Below, one piece after another: positions 21,913 to 36,900 of a stretch of DNA of 64,000 nt; the first letter of the stretch is position 1; the number at the start of each line of letters is the position of its first letter. The notes under the pieces are model-generated. The model did no database searches. It was not told where the DNA came from and saw nothing but the letters and a program-made list of their open reading frames with translations. The DNA lies in the NCBI GenBank assembly GCA_963693315.1, contig OY856186.1, positions 382,204,215 through 382,268,214 of the forward strand, read 5' to 3'. The position numbers and the translations under genes were made by a program. Origin of the DNA: Diogma glabrata. Lineage: Eukaryota > Arthropoda > Insecta > Diptera > Cylindrotomidae.

Positions 21913-24900
21913 CTAAAAATAAAACACATTATTTATAAATTTTAATTTTAATTTAAATATTTACTTACGTTAATCTCAAAATAAATATTTATTAGTTCGG
22001 ATACCGACTCAATTTTTCCACCAAAATATAAACGTCGTTTCAATATTTGTTTAAGCTTATCACTATCCAATCCTAAGCTGACAGCAAAATAATAAAATCC
22101 TTTAGTGTTTGGACATGTTAAAAATTGATTGAGTTCTTCCTCGATTTTGGCTTTTGTTGGAGATTTTTTGTTATTATTCATATCCATTATTTCTTGTTGG
22201 TTATTAGCGGTTATAGTAACTTGAGTCGAAGATCCAGCTTCGTTTATTACTTTAGGAGATTGTACAACTGCTATATTTTTCTTCAAACAATGAACATTAT
22301 TTTTACTTATGTTGGGTATATTTTTTAAATGGGATGTACTACTTAAATTCTTAATTCTAATTTGCTGAAAATATAAATGCGTAAAATCGATGCAGTTTAA
22401 AAGTAGTCGATTATTCAAGTTTGACGCTTTTAAAAAACTAAATAAGGTTAAACAAGTCGAAGCGGCAAGGTTTGCGTACAAGTAAAATCGGTTGTATCAT
22501 ATTAGTTTAAATAAAAAAATTAATTATTTATAAACAGAATTACGTTTTTTGAAAACTCTTGTTTTCTAAGCTTTAAAATAAAAAATTTAAACAATTAATT
22601 AATTTTTTTGAAATGCCATTGACAAATTAAAATATTATAAGTTTATCGAATATCGAAACCATATTAATTAATAAGATCCAATTAATTGGTTGCTTATGTC
22701 GTTGAGAGGTTTGACAATTTCTATTTTAAATCGCTAAGTCAACAAGCAGACGATTGTTGATGTGCATTCAAAAATAAAATCAACGTCACATCACGTTGTT
22801 TCTAAGAAAAAGGGTCAAAACATGAAATAAAATATATCCAGAATAATTCTTTCTTTGTAAAGAATGGATTTTCCTAGAATATACTAGAAATTAAACAGTA
22901 TTATATATAAGGAATTCATTTTGTAGACTAAGTTTAATTAGTTTAAATTAGACATGTATGTGAAGTTAGCCCGTTTTTCATCCCGTAAAAATGCGATGGC
23001 AACACTAAAAATTGATATCATGACACTTTCAACTGTCAGCCCAAAAATTATACTCTCAGCCCAGAAAAATAACTATCGCGACAGTTTTGTGTGAAATTAA
23101 CTTATGAAGTTAACTATTAATTAATGAAGGTTTAATTAATATAACGAGATTTTTGCAAAATTTTTTACCTTTGTGAAGTTAGCCCGTAATTCTATCCCGT
23201 AAAACAAGGAAAGTTTCATATGGTAATAATATTAGAAAACTTTATGCTATCATGATAGTTTATTTGAGTTTTATTACGAAACAATGCTATTTTACTTATT
23301 CATTAATTAAATTCAATTTTCAGTTAAAACTAATTTTTATTCAAATAACCTATTATAAAATGATTCCTCTAAAAATCTGCAACAAAACAATAACATCAAC
23401 TACTTCAATTAATTTTGTTTTTACTATATGCTACTCTCAGCCCGTTTTTTTCTGTCACGACAGTCGACAGTGAAGTTAGCCCGTAATTTTATCCATTGAA
23501 TTTATGTGGTAATAATTTTAGAAAATTTTATGCTATCATTATAGTTTATTTGGGTTTTATTGGGAAACAATGCTATTTACTTATTCATTAATTAAATTCA
23601 ATTGTCAGTGAAGTTAGCCCAGAATTCTATCACCGTAATAGAATCCCTGTGGTAACTGCACAATATGGGTAAAGGATCAAGAATATAAAATTTGATTTTT
23701 CCATTATCCGATTTCTGCGGAAAGCGGTTAAATCTAGATTATTTCTCAAAACTTTGGAGTAAATTGTCATTTTTGAGAATTTTTCAGTGTAGCGATAAAG
23801 ACGCAAGTAGACTGAAAACTAGTTGCTGGCCGGAAACTGTGGTACCTGCAAAAAACAGGTAAAGGTTTAATAATGTGTTATTTGATTTTTCTATTACCAA
23901 ATATCTGCTCCGAAATTAGAATCGATTCTCCGAACTTTGGAGTTAAATCTAGAATTGTCATTTTTGAGAATTTTTCAGTGTAGCGATACAGACGCTTTTA
24001 GGCTACAAACTAGCTGCTGGCCGAGAACTGTGGTACCTGCAGTAAAAATGCAAAGGTTTCATTATATGTAATATGAATTTTTCATTCCCAAATAACTGCT
24101 GTGAAATCTGAATAAATTCTCCGAACTTTGTTGTAAATTGTCATTTTCGAGAATTTTTCATTGTAGCGATACAGATGCTTTTGGGCTACAAACTAGTTGC
24201 TGGCCGGGAACTGTGGTACACGTACAAAAAATGCAAAGGTTTATAAATATGTAATATGATGTTTTTATTCCCAAAAAACTGCTGTGAAATCTGAATAAAT
24301 TCTCTGAACTTTGGAGTAAATTGTGAATTTTGAGAATTTTTCATTGTAGCGAAACAGACGCTTTTAGCCCACAAACTGGTTGCTGGCCGGGATTTGTGGT
24401 ACCCGCATGAAAAATTCGAAGGTTCAATTATATGTAATAAGATTGTTTTATCCCGAATATCTGCTGTGAAATCAGAAATAAATTCTCCGAACTTTGGAGT
24501 AAATTGTCATTTTTGAGAATTTTTCATTGTAGAGATACAGACACTTTTGGGCTATAAACTGGTTGCTGGCTGGGGATTGTGGTACCTGGACTAAAAATGC
24601 AGAGATTCAATTATATATAATATGATTTTTTTAAGTCCTAAATAACTGCTGTGAAATCTGAATAAATTCTCCGAACTTTGGAGTAAATTGTCATTTTTGA
24701 GAATTTTTCATTGTAGCGATACAGACGTTTTTGGGCTACAAACAAGTTGCTGGTCGGGAACTGTGGTACACGCACACAAAACGGGAAGGTTTATTCATAT
24801 GTAATATGATATTTTCATTCCCAAGAAACTGCTGTGAAATCTGAATAAATTCTCCCAACTTTGGAGTAAATTGTCATTTTTGAGAATTTTTCATTGTAGC

Positions 24901-27900
24901 AATACAGACGCTTTTAGCCTAAAACTAGTTGCTGGCCGGGAACTATGGTACACGCACACAAAATGTGAAGGTTTAATTGTATGTTATATGATTATTTCAT
25001 GCCCGAAAAACTGCTGTGAAATCTGAACAAATCCTCCAAACTTTGGAGTAAACAGTCATTTTTGAGAATTTTTCATTGTAGCAATACAGACGCTTTTTAC
25101 CTACAAGCTGGTCAGTGGCCGGGAGCTGAGGTACACGCACAAAAATTTCGAAGGTTCAGTTATATGTAATATGATTTTTTCATTCCCAAAAAACTGCTGT
25201 AAAGTTTGAATAAATTCTCCAAACTTTGGAGTAAATTTTCGTTTTTGAGAATTTTTCATTGTAGCGATACAGACGCTTTTGGGCTACAAACTAGTTGCTG
25301 GCCGGAAACTGTGGTACACGCACAAAAACTGTGAAGGTTCAATTGTATGTAATATGATTTTTTCATTTCCAAAAAACTGCTGTGAAATCTGAATAAATTC
25401 TCCAAACTTTGGAGTAAATTGTCATTTTTGAGAATTTTTCATTGTAGCAATACAGACGCTTTTAACCTACAAACTAGTTGTTGGCCGGGAACTGTGGAGC
25501 CTGCAGTAAAAATGCAAAGGTTTATTTATATGTAATATGAATTTTTCGTTCCTAAATAACTGCTGTGAAATCTGAATAAATTCTCCGAACTTTGGAGTAA
25601 ATTGTCATTTTTGAGAATTTTTCAGTGTAGCGATACAGACGCTTTCAGCCTGAAAACTAGTTGCTGGCCGGGAACTGTGGTACACGCACACAAAATGCGC
25701 AAGTTCAGTTGTATGTAATATGATTTTTTCATTCCCAAAAAACTGCTGTGAAATCTGAATAAATTCTCCGAACTTTGTTGTAAATTGTCATTTTTGAGAA
25801 TTTTTCATTGTAGCGACACAGACGGACGCTTTTGGGCTACAAACTAGTTCTTGTCCGGAAATTGAGGTAACCGTATGAAAAATTCGAAGATTCAATTATA
25901 TGTAATAAATTTTTTTTGTTCCCAAATATCTGCTGTGAAATCAGAATAAATTCTCCGAACTTTGGAGTAAATTGTCATTTTTAAGAATTTTTCATTGTAG
26001 CTATACAGACGCTTTTAGCTTACAAACTAGTTGTTGGCCGGAAACTGTGGTACACGCACACAATATGCGAAAGTTCAATTGTATGTAATAAAATTTTTAC
26101 ATGCCCAAAAAACTGCTGTGAAATCTGAATAAATTATCCAATCTTTGAAGTAAATTGTCATTTTTGAGAATTTTTCATTGTAGCGATACAGACGCTTTCG
26201 GGCTACAAACAAAATGCTGGCCGGGAACTAAAGTATACGCACAAAAAATGCGAAAGTTCAATTGTATGTTATATGATTTTTTTATTCCCAAAAAACTGCT
26301 GTGAAATCTGAATAAATTCTCCGAACTTTGGAGTAAATTGTCATTTTTGAGAAATTTTTATTGTAGCGATACAGACGCTTTTAGCCTACAAACTAGTTGC
26401 TGGCCGGAAACTGTGGTACCCGCATAAAAAATTCGAAGGTTCAATTATATGTAATAAGATTGTTTTTTTCCCAAATATCTGCTGTGAAATCAGAATAAAT
26501 TCTCCGAACTTTGGTGTAAATTGTCATTTTTGAGAATTTTTGTTTTTGCGATACTTACGCTTTTGGGCTACAAACTGATTGCTGCCGGGAATTGTGGTAC
26601 CTGCACTAAAAATGCAAAGATACAATTATGTATTATATGATGTTTTAATTCCCAAATAACTGCTGTGAAATTTGAATAAATTCTCCGAACTTTTGAGTAA
26701 ATTGTCATTTTTTAGAATTTTTCATTGTAGCGATACAGACGCTTTTAGCTTACAAACTAGTTGCTGGCCGGATTTTGTGGTACATGCACAAAGAATGCGA
26801 AAGTTCAATTGTATGTAATATGATTTTTTCATTCCCAAAAAACTGCTGTGAAATCTGAATAAATTCTCCAAACTTTGGAGTAAATTGTCATTTTTGAGAA
26901 TTTTTTATTGTAGCAATACAGACGCTTTTGGATTACAAACTAGTTGCTGGCCGGGAACTAAGGTACATGCACAAAAATTGCAAAGATTTAGTTGTATGTA
27001 ATATGATTTTTTTATTCCCAAAACACTGCTGTGAAATTTAAATAAATTCTCCGAACTTTGGAGTAAATTGTCATTTTTGAGAATTTTTCAGTGTAGCGAT
27101 ACAGACGCTTTTGGGTTATCAACTGGTTGTTGGCCGGGAAATGTGGTACCTGCACTAAAAATGCATAGATTCAATTAAATGTTATATGATTTTTTCATTC
27201 CCAAATAACTGCTGTGAAATCTGAATAAATTCTTCCAACTTTGGAGTAAATTGTTATTTTTGAGAATTTTTCATTGTAGCGATACAGACGCTTTTGGGCT
27301 ACAAACTAGTTGATGGCCGGGAACTATGCTACACGCACAAAAAATGCGAAGGTTCAATTGTATGTAATATGATTTTTTCATTCCCAAAAAACTGCTGTTA
27401 AATCAGAATAAATTCTCCGAACTTTGGAGTAAATTGTCATTTTTGAGAATTTTTCATTGTAGCGATACAGACGCTTTTGGGCTACAAACTGGTTGCTGGC
27501 CGGGAACTATGGTAAACGCACAAAAAATGCGAAAGTTTAGTTGTATGTAATATGATTTTTTCGTTCCCAAATAACTGCTGTGAAATCTGAATAAATTCTC
27601 TGAACTTTGGAGTAAATTGTCATTTTTGAGAATTTTTTTATTGTGGCGATACAGACGTTTTTGGGCGACAAACAAGTTGCTGGCCGGGAACTGTGGTGCA
27701 CGCACAAAAAATGAGAAAGTTCAATTGTATGTTATATGATTTTTTCATTCCCAAAAAACTGCTGTGAAATCAGAATAAATTCTCCGAACTTTGGAGTAAA
27801 TTGTCATTTTTGAGAATTTTTCATTGTAGCGATACAGACGCTTTTAGCCTACAAACTAGTTGCTGACCGGGATTTGTGGTACCCGCATGAAAATTCGAAG

Positions 27901-30900
27901 GTTCGATTATATGTAATATGATTTTTTTATTCCCAAATATCTGCTGTGAAATCAGAATAAATTCTCCGAACTTTGGAGTAAATTGTCATTTTTGAGAATT
28001 TTTCATTTTTGCGATACTGACGCTTTTGGGCTACAAACTGGTTGCGGGCCGGGAACTGTGGTACCTGCACTAAAAATGCAAAGATTCAATTATGTGTAAT
28101 TTGACTTATTTAATCCCAAATAACTGCTGTGAAATTTGAACAAATGCTCCGAACTTTCGAGTAAATTGTCATTTTTGAGAATTTTTCATTGTAGCGATAC
28201 AGACGCTTTTGGGCTACAAACTAGTTTCTGGCCGAGAACTGTGGTACCGCATGCAAAATTCGAAGGTTCAATGTTATGTCAAAAGATGTTTTTATTCCCA
28301 AATATCTGCTGTGAAATCTGAATAAATTCTCCGAACTTTAGAATAATTTGTCATTGTTGAGAATTTTTCATTTTTGCGATACTGACGCTTTTGGGCTACA
28401 AACTAGTTGCTGGCCGGGAACTGTGGTGCACGCACAAAAAATGCAAAGATTCAATCATATGTAATATGATTTTTTCATTTCCAAAAAACTGCTGTGAAGT
28501 TTGAATTGTTTCTCCGAACTTTGGAGTAAATTGTCATTTTTGAGAATTTTTCATTGTAGCGATACAGACGTTTTTGGGCTAGGCTACAAACTAGTTGCTG
28601 GCCGGAAACTGTGGTACACGCACAAAAACTGTGAAGGTTCAATTGTATGTAATATGATTTTTTCATTTCCAAAAAACTGCTGTGAAATCTGAATAAATTC
28701 TCCAAACTTTGGAGTAAATTGTCATTTTTGAGAATTTATCATTGTAGCAATACAGACGCTTTTAACCTACAAACTAGTTGTTGGCCGGGAACTGTGGTAC
28801 CTGCAATAAAAATACAAAGGTTTGTTTATATGTAATATGAATTTTTCATTCCCAAATAACTGCTGTGAAATCTGAATAAATTCTCCGAACTTTTTAGTAA
28901 ATTGTCATTTTTGAGAATTTTTCATTGTAGCGATACAGACGCTTTTAGCATACAAACTAGTTGTTGGCCGGGAGCTGTGGTACCTGCAGTAAAAATGCAA
29001 AGGTTTATTTCTATGTAATATGAATTTTTCATTCCCAAATAACTGCTGTGAAATCTGAATAAATTCTCCGAACTTTGTTGAAAATTGTCACTTTTGAGAA
29101 TTTTTCAATGTAGCGATACAGACGCTTTTGGGCTACAAACTAGTTGCTGGCCGGGAAATGTGGTATCTGCACGATAAATGCAAAGGTTTAATGATATGTA
29201 ATATGATTTTTTCATTCCCAAAAAAACTGCTGTGAAATCAGAATAAATTCTCCCAACTTTGGAGTAAATTGTCATTTTTGAGAAATTTTCATTGTAGCGA
29301 TCCAGACTTTCTCGGCCTACAAACTAGTTGCTGGCCGGGAATTGTAGTACACGCACAACAAATGCAAAGGTTTAATTATATGTAATATGATTGTTTTATT
29401 CCCAAATAACTGCTGTGAAATCTGAATAAATTCTCCCAACTTTGGAGTAAATTGTGATTTTTGAGAATTTTTCATTGTAGCGACACAGACGGACGCTTTT
29501 GGGCTACAAACTAGTTCTTGTCCGGAAATTGAGGTAACCGTATGAAAAATTCGAAGATTCAATTATATGTAATAAAATTTTTTTGTTCCCAAATATCTGC
29601 TGTGAAATCAGAATAAATTCTCCGAACTTCGGAGTAAATTGTCATTTTTGAGAATTTTTCATTTTAGCGATACAGACGCTTTTAGCTTACAAACTAGTTG
29701 CTGGCCGGAAATTGAGGTATTAGCACACAAAATGCGATGGTTCAATTGTATTTAATATGATTTTTGCATTCCCCAAAAACTGCTGTGAAATCTGAATAAA
29801 TTCTCCCAACTATGGAGTAAATTGTCATTTTTGAGAATTTTTCAATGAAGCGATACAGACGCTTTTGAGCTACAAACTAGTTGCTGGCCGGGAACTGTGA
29901 TACACGCACAAAAAATGCAGAGATGCAATTATATGTAATATGATTTTTACATTTCCAAAAAGCTGCTGTGAAGTTTGAATAAATTCCCCGAGCTTTTGAG
30001 TAAATTGTCATTTTTGAGAATTTTTCATTGTAGCGATACAGACGCTTTTGGGCTGCAAACTAGTTGCTGGCCGGGAACTGTGGTACCCGCACAAAAAATG
30101 CAAAGATACAATTATATGTAATAAGATTGTTTTCATTCCCAAATATCTGCTGTGAAATCAGAATAAATTCTCCGAACTTTGGAGTAAATTGTCATTTTTG
30201 AGAATTTTTCATTGTAGCGATACTGACGCGTTTGGGCTACAAACTGTTTGCTGGCCGGTAACTGTGGTACCTGCACTAAAAATGCAAAGATGCAATTATG
30301 TGTAATTTGATTTTTTTATTCCCAAATAACTGCTGCGAGATCTGAATAAATTCTCCGAACTTTCGAGTAAATTGTCATTTTTGAGAATTTTTCATTGTAG
30401 CGATACAGACGCTTTTAGCCTACAAACTAGTTGCTGGCCGGGAACTGTGGCACCCGCACAAAAAATGCAAAGATACAACTATATGTAATAAGATTTTTTC
30501 ATTCCCAAATATCTGCTGTGAAATCAGAATAAATTCTCCGAACTTAGGAGTAAATTGTCATTTTTGAGAATTTTTCATTGTAGCGATACTGACGCTTTTG
30601 GGCTACAAACTGGTTGCTGGCCGGTAACTGTGGCACCTGCACTAAAAATGCAAAGATACAATTATGTGTAATATGATTTTTTATTTCCCCAATAACTGCT
30701 GTGAAATCTGAATAAATTCTCCGAACTTTCGAGTAAATTGTTATTTTTGAGAATTTTTCATTGTAGCGATACAGACGCTTTTAGCCTACAAACTAGTTGC
30801 TGGCCGGAAACTGTGATACACGCACAAAAAATGCGAAAGTTCAATTGTATGTAATATGATTTTTTTATTTCCAAAAAACTGCTGTGAAATCTGAATAAAT

Positions 30901-33900
30901 TCTCCAAACTTTGGAGTAAATTGTCATGTTTGAGAATTCTTTATTGTAGCGATACAGACGCTTTTAGCCTGAAAACTAGTTGCTGGCCGGGAACTGGGCT
31001 ACATGCTCAAAAAATTTGAAACGTTAATTCCATATAATATGATTTTTTCATTCCCAAAAAACTGCTGTGAAATCTGAATAAATTCTCCGAACTTTGGAGT
31101 AAATTGTCATTTTTGAGAATTTTTCATTGTAGCGATACAGACGCTTTTGGGCTACAAACTAGTTTCTGGCTGGGAACTGTGCTACACGCACAAAAAATGC
31201 GAAAGTTCAATTGGATGTAATATGATTTTTTCATTCCCAAAAAACTGCTGTGAAATCAGAATAAATTCTCCGAACTTTGGAGTAAATTGTCATTTTTGAG
31301 AATTTTTCAGTGTAGCGATACAGACGCTTTTGGGCTATAAACTGATTATTGGCCGGGTAATGTGGTACGTGCACCAAAAATTCGAAGATTCAATTATATG
31401 TAATATGATTTTTTCATTCCAAAATAACTGCTGTTAATTCTGAATAAATTCTCCGAACTTTGGAGTTCTCAAAATGACAATTTACTCCATAGTTGGGAGA
31501 ATTTATTCAGATTTCACAGCAATTTTTTGGGAATGAAAAAATCATATTAAATACAATTGAACCATCGCATTTTATGTGCATATACCACAATTTCCGGCCA
31601 GCAACTAGTTTGTAGCCCAAAAGCGTCTGTATCGCTACAATGAAAAATTCTCAAAAATGACAATTTACTCCAAAGTTCGGAGAATTTATTCAGATTTCAC
31701 AGCAGTTATTTGGGAATGAAAAAATCATAAATGATTTAATTGAATCTTTTTTTTTTAGTGCAGGCACCACATTTCCCGGCAAACAACCAGTTGATAGCCC
31801 AAAAGCGTCTGTATCGCTACAATGAAAAATTCTCAAATATGACAATTTACTCCTAAGATCGGAGAATTTATTCTGATTTCACAGCAGATTTTTGGGAATG
31901 AAAAAATTATTACATACGATTCAACCTTCAAATTTTTTTATGTGTAGCACAGTTCCCGGCCAGCAACTAGTTTGTAGCCCAAAAGCGTCTGTATCGCTAC
32001 AATGAAAAATTCTCAAAAATGACAATTTACTCCAAAGTTCGGAGAATTTATACAGATTTCACAACAGTTTTTTGGGAATGAAAAAATCATATTATATACA
32101 ATTAAACCTTCAAATTTTTTGTGCATGTAGCCCAGTTCCCGGCCAGCAACTAGTTTTCAGGGCTAAAAGCGTCTGTATCGCTACAATGAAAAATTCTCAA
32201 AAATGACAATTTACTCCAAAGTTTGGAGAATTTATTCAGATTCCACAACAGTTTTTTGGAAATAAAAAAATCATATTACATACAATTGAACTTCCGAATT
32301 TTTTGTGCGTGTACCACAGTTTCCGGCCAGCAACTAGTTTGTAGGCTAGAAGCGTCTGTATCGCTACAATGAAAAATTCTCAAAAATAACAATTTACTCG
32401 AAAGTTCGGAGAATTTATTAAGATTTCACAGCAGTTATTTGGGAATGAAAAAATCATATTACACATAATTGTATGCATTTTTAGTGCAGGTACCACAGTT
32501 ACCGGCCAGCAACTAGTTTGTAGCCCAAAAGCGTCAGTATCGCAAAAATGAAAATTCTCAAAAATGACAATTTACTCCAAAGTTCGGAGACTTTATTCTG
32601 ATTTCACAGCAGTTTTTTTGAAATGAAAAAATCATATTACATACAATTTAAATTTCGTATTTTTTGTGCGTGTAGCACAGTTACCGGCCAGCAACTAGTT
32701 TGCAGCCCAAAAGCGTCTGTATCGCTACAATGAAAAATTCTCAAAAATGACAATTTACTCCAAAGTTCGGGGAATTTATTCAAACTGCACAGCAGCTTTT
32801 TGGAAATGAAAAAATCATATTACATATAATTGTATCTTTGCATTTTTTGTGCGTGTATCACAGTTCCCGGCCAGCAACTAGTTTGTAGCCCAAAAGCGTC
32901 TGTATCGCTACATTGAAAAATTCTCAAAAATGACAATTTACTCCAAAGTTTGGAGAATTTGTTCAGATTTCACAGCAGTTATTTGGGAATGAAAAAATCA
33001 TATATGATTTAATTGAATCTTTGTCCTTTTAGTGCAGGCACCACATTTCCCGACCAACAATCAGTTGATAGGCCAAAAGCGTCTGTATCGCTACATTGAA
33101 AAATTCTCAAAAATGACAATTTACTCCTAAGTTCGGAGAATTTATTCTGATTTCACAGCAGATTTTTGGGAATGTAAAAATCATATTACATACAATTTAA
33201 CCTTCAAATTTTTTTGTGTGTAGCACAGTTCCCGGCCAGCAGCTAGTTTGTAGCCCAAAAGCGTCTGTATCGCTACAATGAAAAATTCTCAAAAATGACA
33301 ATTTACTCCAAAGTTCGGAGAATTTATTCAGATTTCACAGCAGTTTTTTGGGAATGAAAAAATCATTTTATATGGAATTAAACTTTCAAATTTTTTGTGC
33401 ATGTAGTCCAGTTCCCGGCCAGCAACTAGTTTTCAGGCTAAAAGCGTCTGTATCGCTACAATAAAAAATTCTCAAAAATGACAATTTACTCCAAAGTTTG
33501 GAGAATTTATTCAGATTTCACAGCAGATTTTTGGGAATAAAATAATCATATTACATACAATTGAACTTTTGCATTTTTTGTGCGTGTACCACAGTTTCCG
33601 GACAGCAACCAGTTTGTAGCCCAAAAGCGTCAGTATCGCAAAAATGAAAAAAATCAAATTACACATAATTGCATCTTTGCATTTTTAGTGCAGGTACCAC
33701 AGTTACCGGCCAGCAACCAGTTTGTAGCCCAAAAGCGTCAGTATCGCTACAATGAAAAATTCTCAAAAATGACAATTTACTCCAAAGTTCGGAGAATTTA
33801 TTCTGATTTCACAGCAGATATTTGCGAATGAAAAAATCTTATTACATATAAATGTATCTTTTCATTTTTTGTGCGGGTACCACAGTTCCCGGCCAGCAAC

Positions 33901-36900
33901 TAGTTTGCAGCCCAAAAGCGTCTGTATCGCTACAATGATAAATTCTCAAAAATGACAATTTACTCCAAAGTTCGGGGAATTTATTCAAACTTCACAGCAG
34001 CTTTTTGGAAATGAAAAAATCATATTACATATAATTGTATCTCTGCATTTTTTGTGCGTGTATCACAGTTCCCGGCCAGCAACTAGTTTGTAGCCCAAAA
34101 GCGTCTGTATCGCTACATTGAAAAATTCTCAAAAATGACAATTTACTCCATAGTTGGGAGAATTTATTCAGATTTCACAGCAGTTTTTAGGAATGAAAAA
34201 ATCATATTAAATACAATTGAACCATCGCATTTTGTGTGCATATACCACAATTTCCGGCCAGCAACTAGTTTGTAGCCCAAAAGCGTCTGTATCGCTACAA
34301 TGAAAAATTCTCAAAAATGACAATTTACTCCTAAGTTCGGAGAATTTATTCTGATTTCACAGCAGATTTTTGGGAATGTAAAAATCATATTACACACAAT
34401 TTAACCTTCAAATTTTTTGTGTGTAGCACAGTTCCCGGCCAGCAACTAGTTTGTAGCCCAAAAGCGTCTGTATTGCTACAATGAAAAATTCTCAAAAATG
34501 ACAATTTACTCCAAAGTACGGAGAATTTATTCAGATTTCACAGCAGTTTTTTGGGATTAAAAAAATCATATTATATACAAGTAAACCTTCAAATTTTTTG
34601 TGCATGTAGCCCAGTTCCCGGCCAGCAACTAGTTTTCAGGCTAAAAGCGTCTGTATCGCTACAATAAAAAATTCTCAAAAATGACAATTTACTCCAAAGC
34701 TTGGAGAATTTATTCAGATTTCACAGCAGATTTTTGGGAAAAAAACAATCTTATTACATATAACTGAACCTTCGAATTTTTAATGGGGGTACCACAGTTC
34801 CCGGCCAGCAACTAGTTTGTAGGCTAAAAGCGTCTGTATCGCTACAATAAAAAATTCTTAAAAATGACAATTTACTCCAAAGTTCGGAGAATTTATTCAG
34901 ATTTCACAGCAGCTTTTGGGATTAAAAAAATCATATAACATACAATTGAACTTTCTCATTTTTTGTGCGTATACTTTAGTTCCCGGCCAGCAACTTGTTT
35001 GTAGCCCGAAAGCGTCTGTATCGCTACAATGAAAAATTCTCAAAAATGACAATTTACTTCAAAGATTGGATAATTTATTCAGAATTCACAGCAGTTTTTT
35101 GGGCATGTAAAAATTTTATTACATACAATTGAACTTTCGCATATTGTGTGCGTGTACCACAGTTTCCGGCCAACAACTAGTTTGTAAGCTAAAAGCGTCT
35201 CTATCGCTACAATGAAAAATTCTCAAAAATGACAATTTACTCCAAAGTTCGGAGAATTTATTCTGATTTCACAGCAGATATTTGGGAACAAAAAAATTTT
35301 ATTACATATAATTGAATCTTCGAATTTTTCATACGGTTACCTCAATTTCCGGACAAGAACTAGTTTGTAGCCCAAAAGCGTCCGTCTGTGTCGCTACAAT
35401 GATAAATTCTCAAAAATCACAATTTACTTCAAAGTTGGGAGAATTTATTCAGATTTCACAGCAGTTTTTTGGGAATAAAACAATCATATTACATATAATT
35501 AAACCTTTGCATTTGTTGTGCGTGTACCACAATTCCCGGCCAGCAACTAGTTTGTAGGCCAAGAAAGTCTGTATCGCTGCATTGAAAAATTCTCAAAAAT
35601 GACAATTTACTCCAAAGTTGGGAGAATTTATTCTGATTTCACAGCAGTTTTTTGGGAATGAAAAAATCATATTACATACAACTAAACTTTTGCATTTTTT
35701 GTGACTTTACCATAGTTCCCGGCCAGCAACCAGTTTGTAGCCTAAAAGCGTCTGTATCGCTACAATGAAAAATTCTCAAAAATGACAATTTACTCCAAAG
35801 TTCGGAGAATTTATTCAGATTTCACAGCAGTTATTTGGGAATGAAAAAATCATATTACATACAATTTAACCTTCGAATTTTTCATGTGGGTACCACAGTT
35901 CCCGGTCAGCAACTAGTTTGTAGGCTAAAAGCGTCTGTATCGCTACAATGAAAAATTCTCAAAAATGACAATTTACTCCAAAGTTCGGAGAATTTATTCT
36001 GATTTCACAGCAGTTTTTTTGGGAATGAAAAAATCATATAACATACAATTGAACTTTCTCATTTTTTGTGCGTGCACCACAAATCCCGGCCAGCAACTTG
36101 TTTGTAGCCCAAAAACGTCTGTATCGCCACAATAAAAAATTCTCAAAAATGACAATTTACTCCAAAGTTCAGAGAATTTATTCAGATTTCACAGCAGTTT
36201 TTTGGGAATGAAAAAATCATATTACATACAACTAAACTTTTGCATTTTTTGTGCGTTTACCATAGTTCCTGGCCAGCAACCAGTTTGTAGCCTAAAAGCG
36301 TCTGTATCGCTACAATGAAAAATTCTCAAAAATGACAATTTACTCCAAAGTTCGGAGAATTTATTCAGATTTCACAGCAGTTATTTGGGAATGAAAAAAT
36401 CATATTACATACAATTGAACTTTCTCATTTTTTGTGTGTGTAGCATAGTTCCCGGCCAGCAACTAATTTGTAGCCCAAAAGCGTCTGTATCGCTACAATG
36501 AAAAATTCTCAAAAATGACAATTTACTCGAAAGTTCGGAGAATTTATTCAGATTTCACAGCAGTTTTTTGGGAATAAAAAAATCATATTACATACAATTG
36601 AATTTTCGCATATTGTGTGCGTGTACCACATTTCGCGGCCAGCAACTGCTTTGTAGCCCAAAAGCGTCTGTACCGCTACAATGAAAAATTCTCAAAAATA
36701 ACAATTTACTCCAAAGTTGGAAGAATTTATTCAGATTTCACAGCAGTTATTTGGGAATGAAAAAATCATATTACATATAATTGAATCTATGCATTTTTAG
36801 TGCAGGTACCACATTTCACGGCCAACAACCAGTTGATAGCCCAAAAGCTCTGTATCGCTACACTGAAAAATTCTCAAAAATGACAATTTACTCCAAAGCT

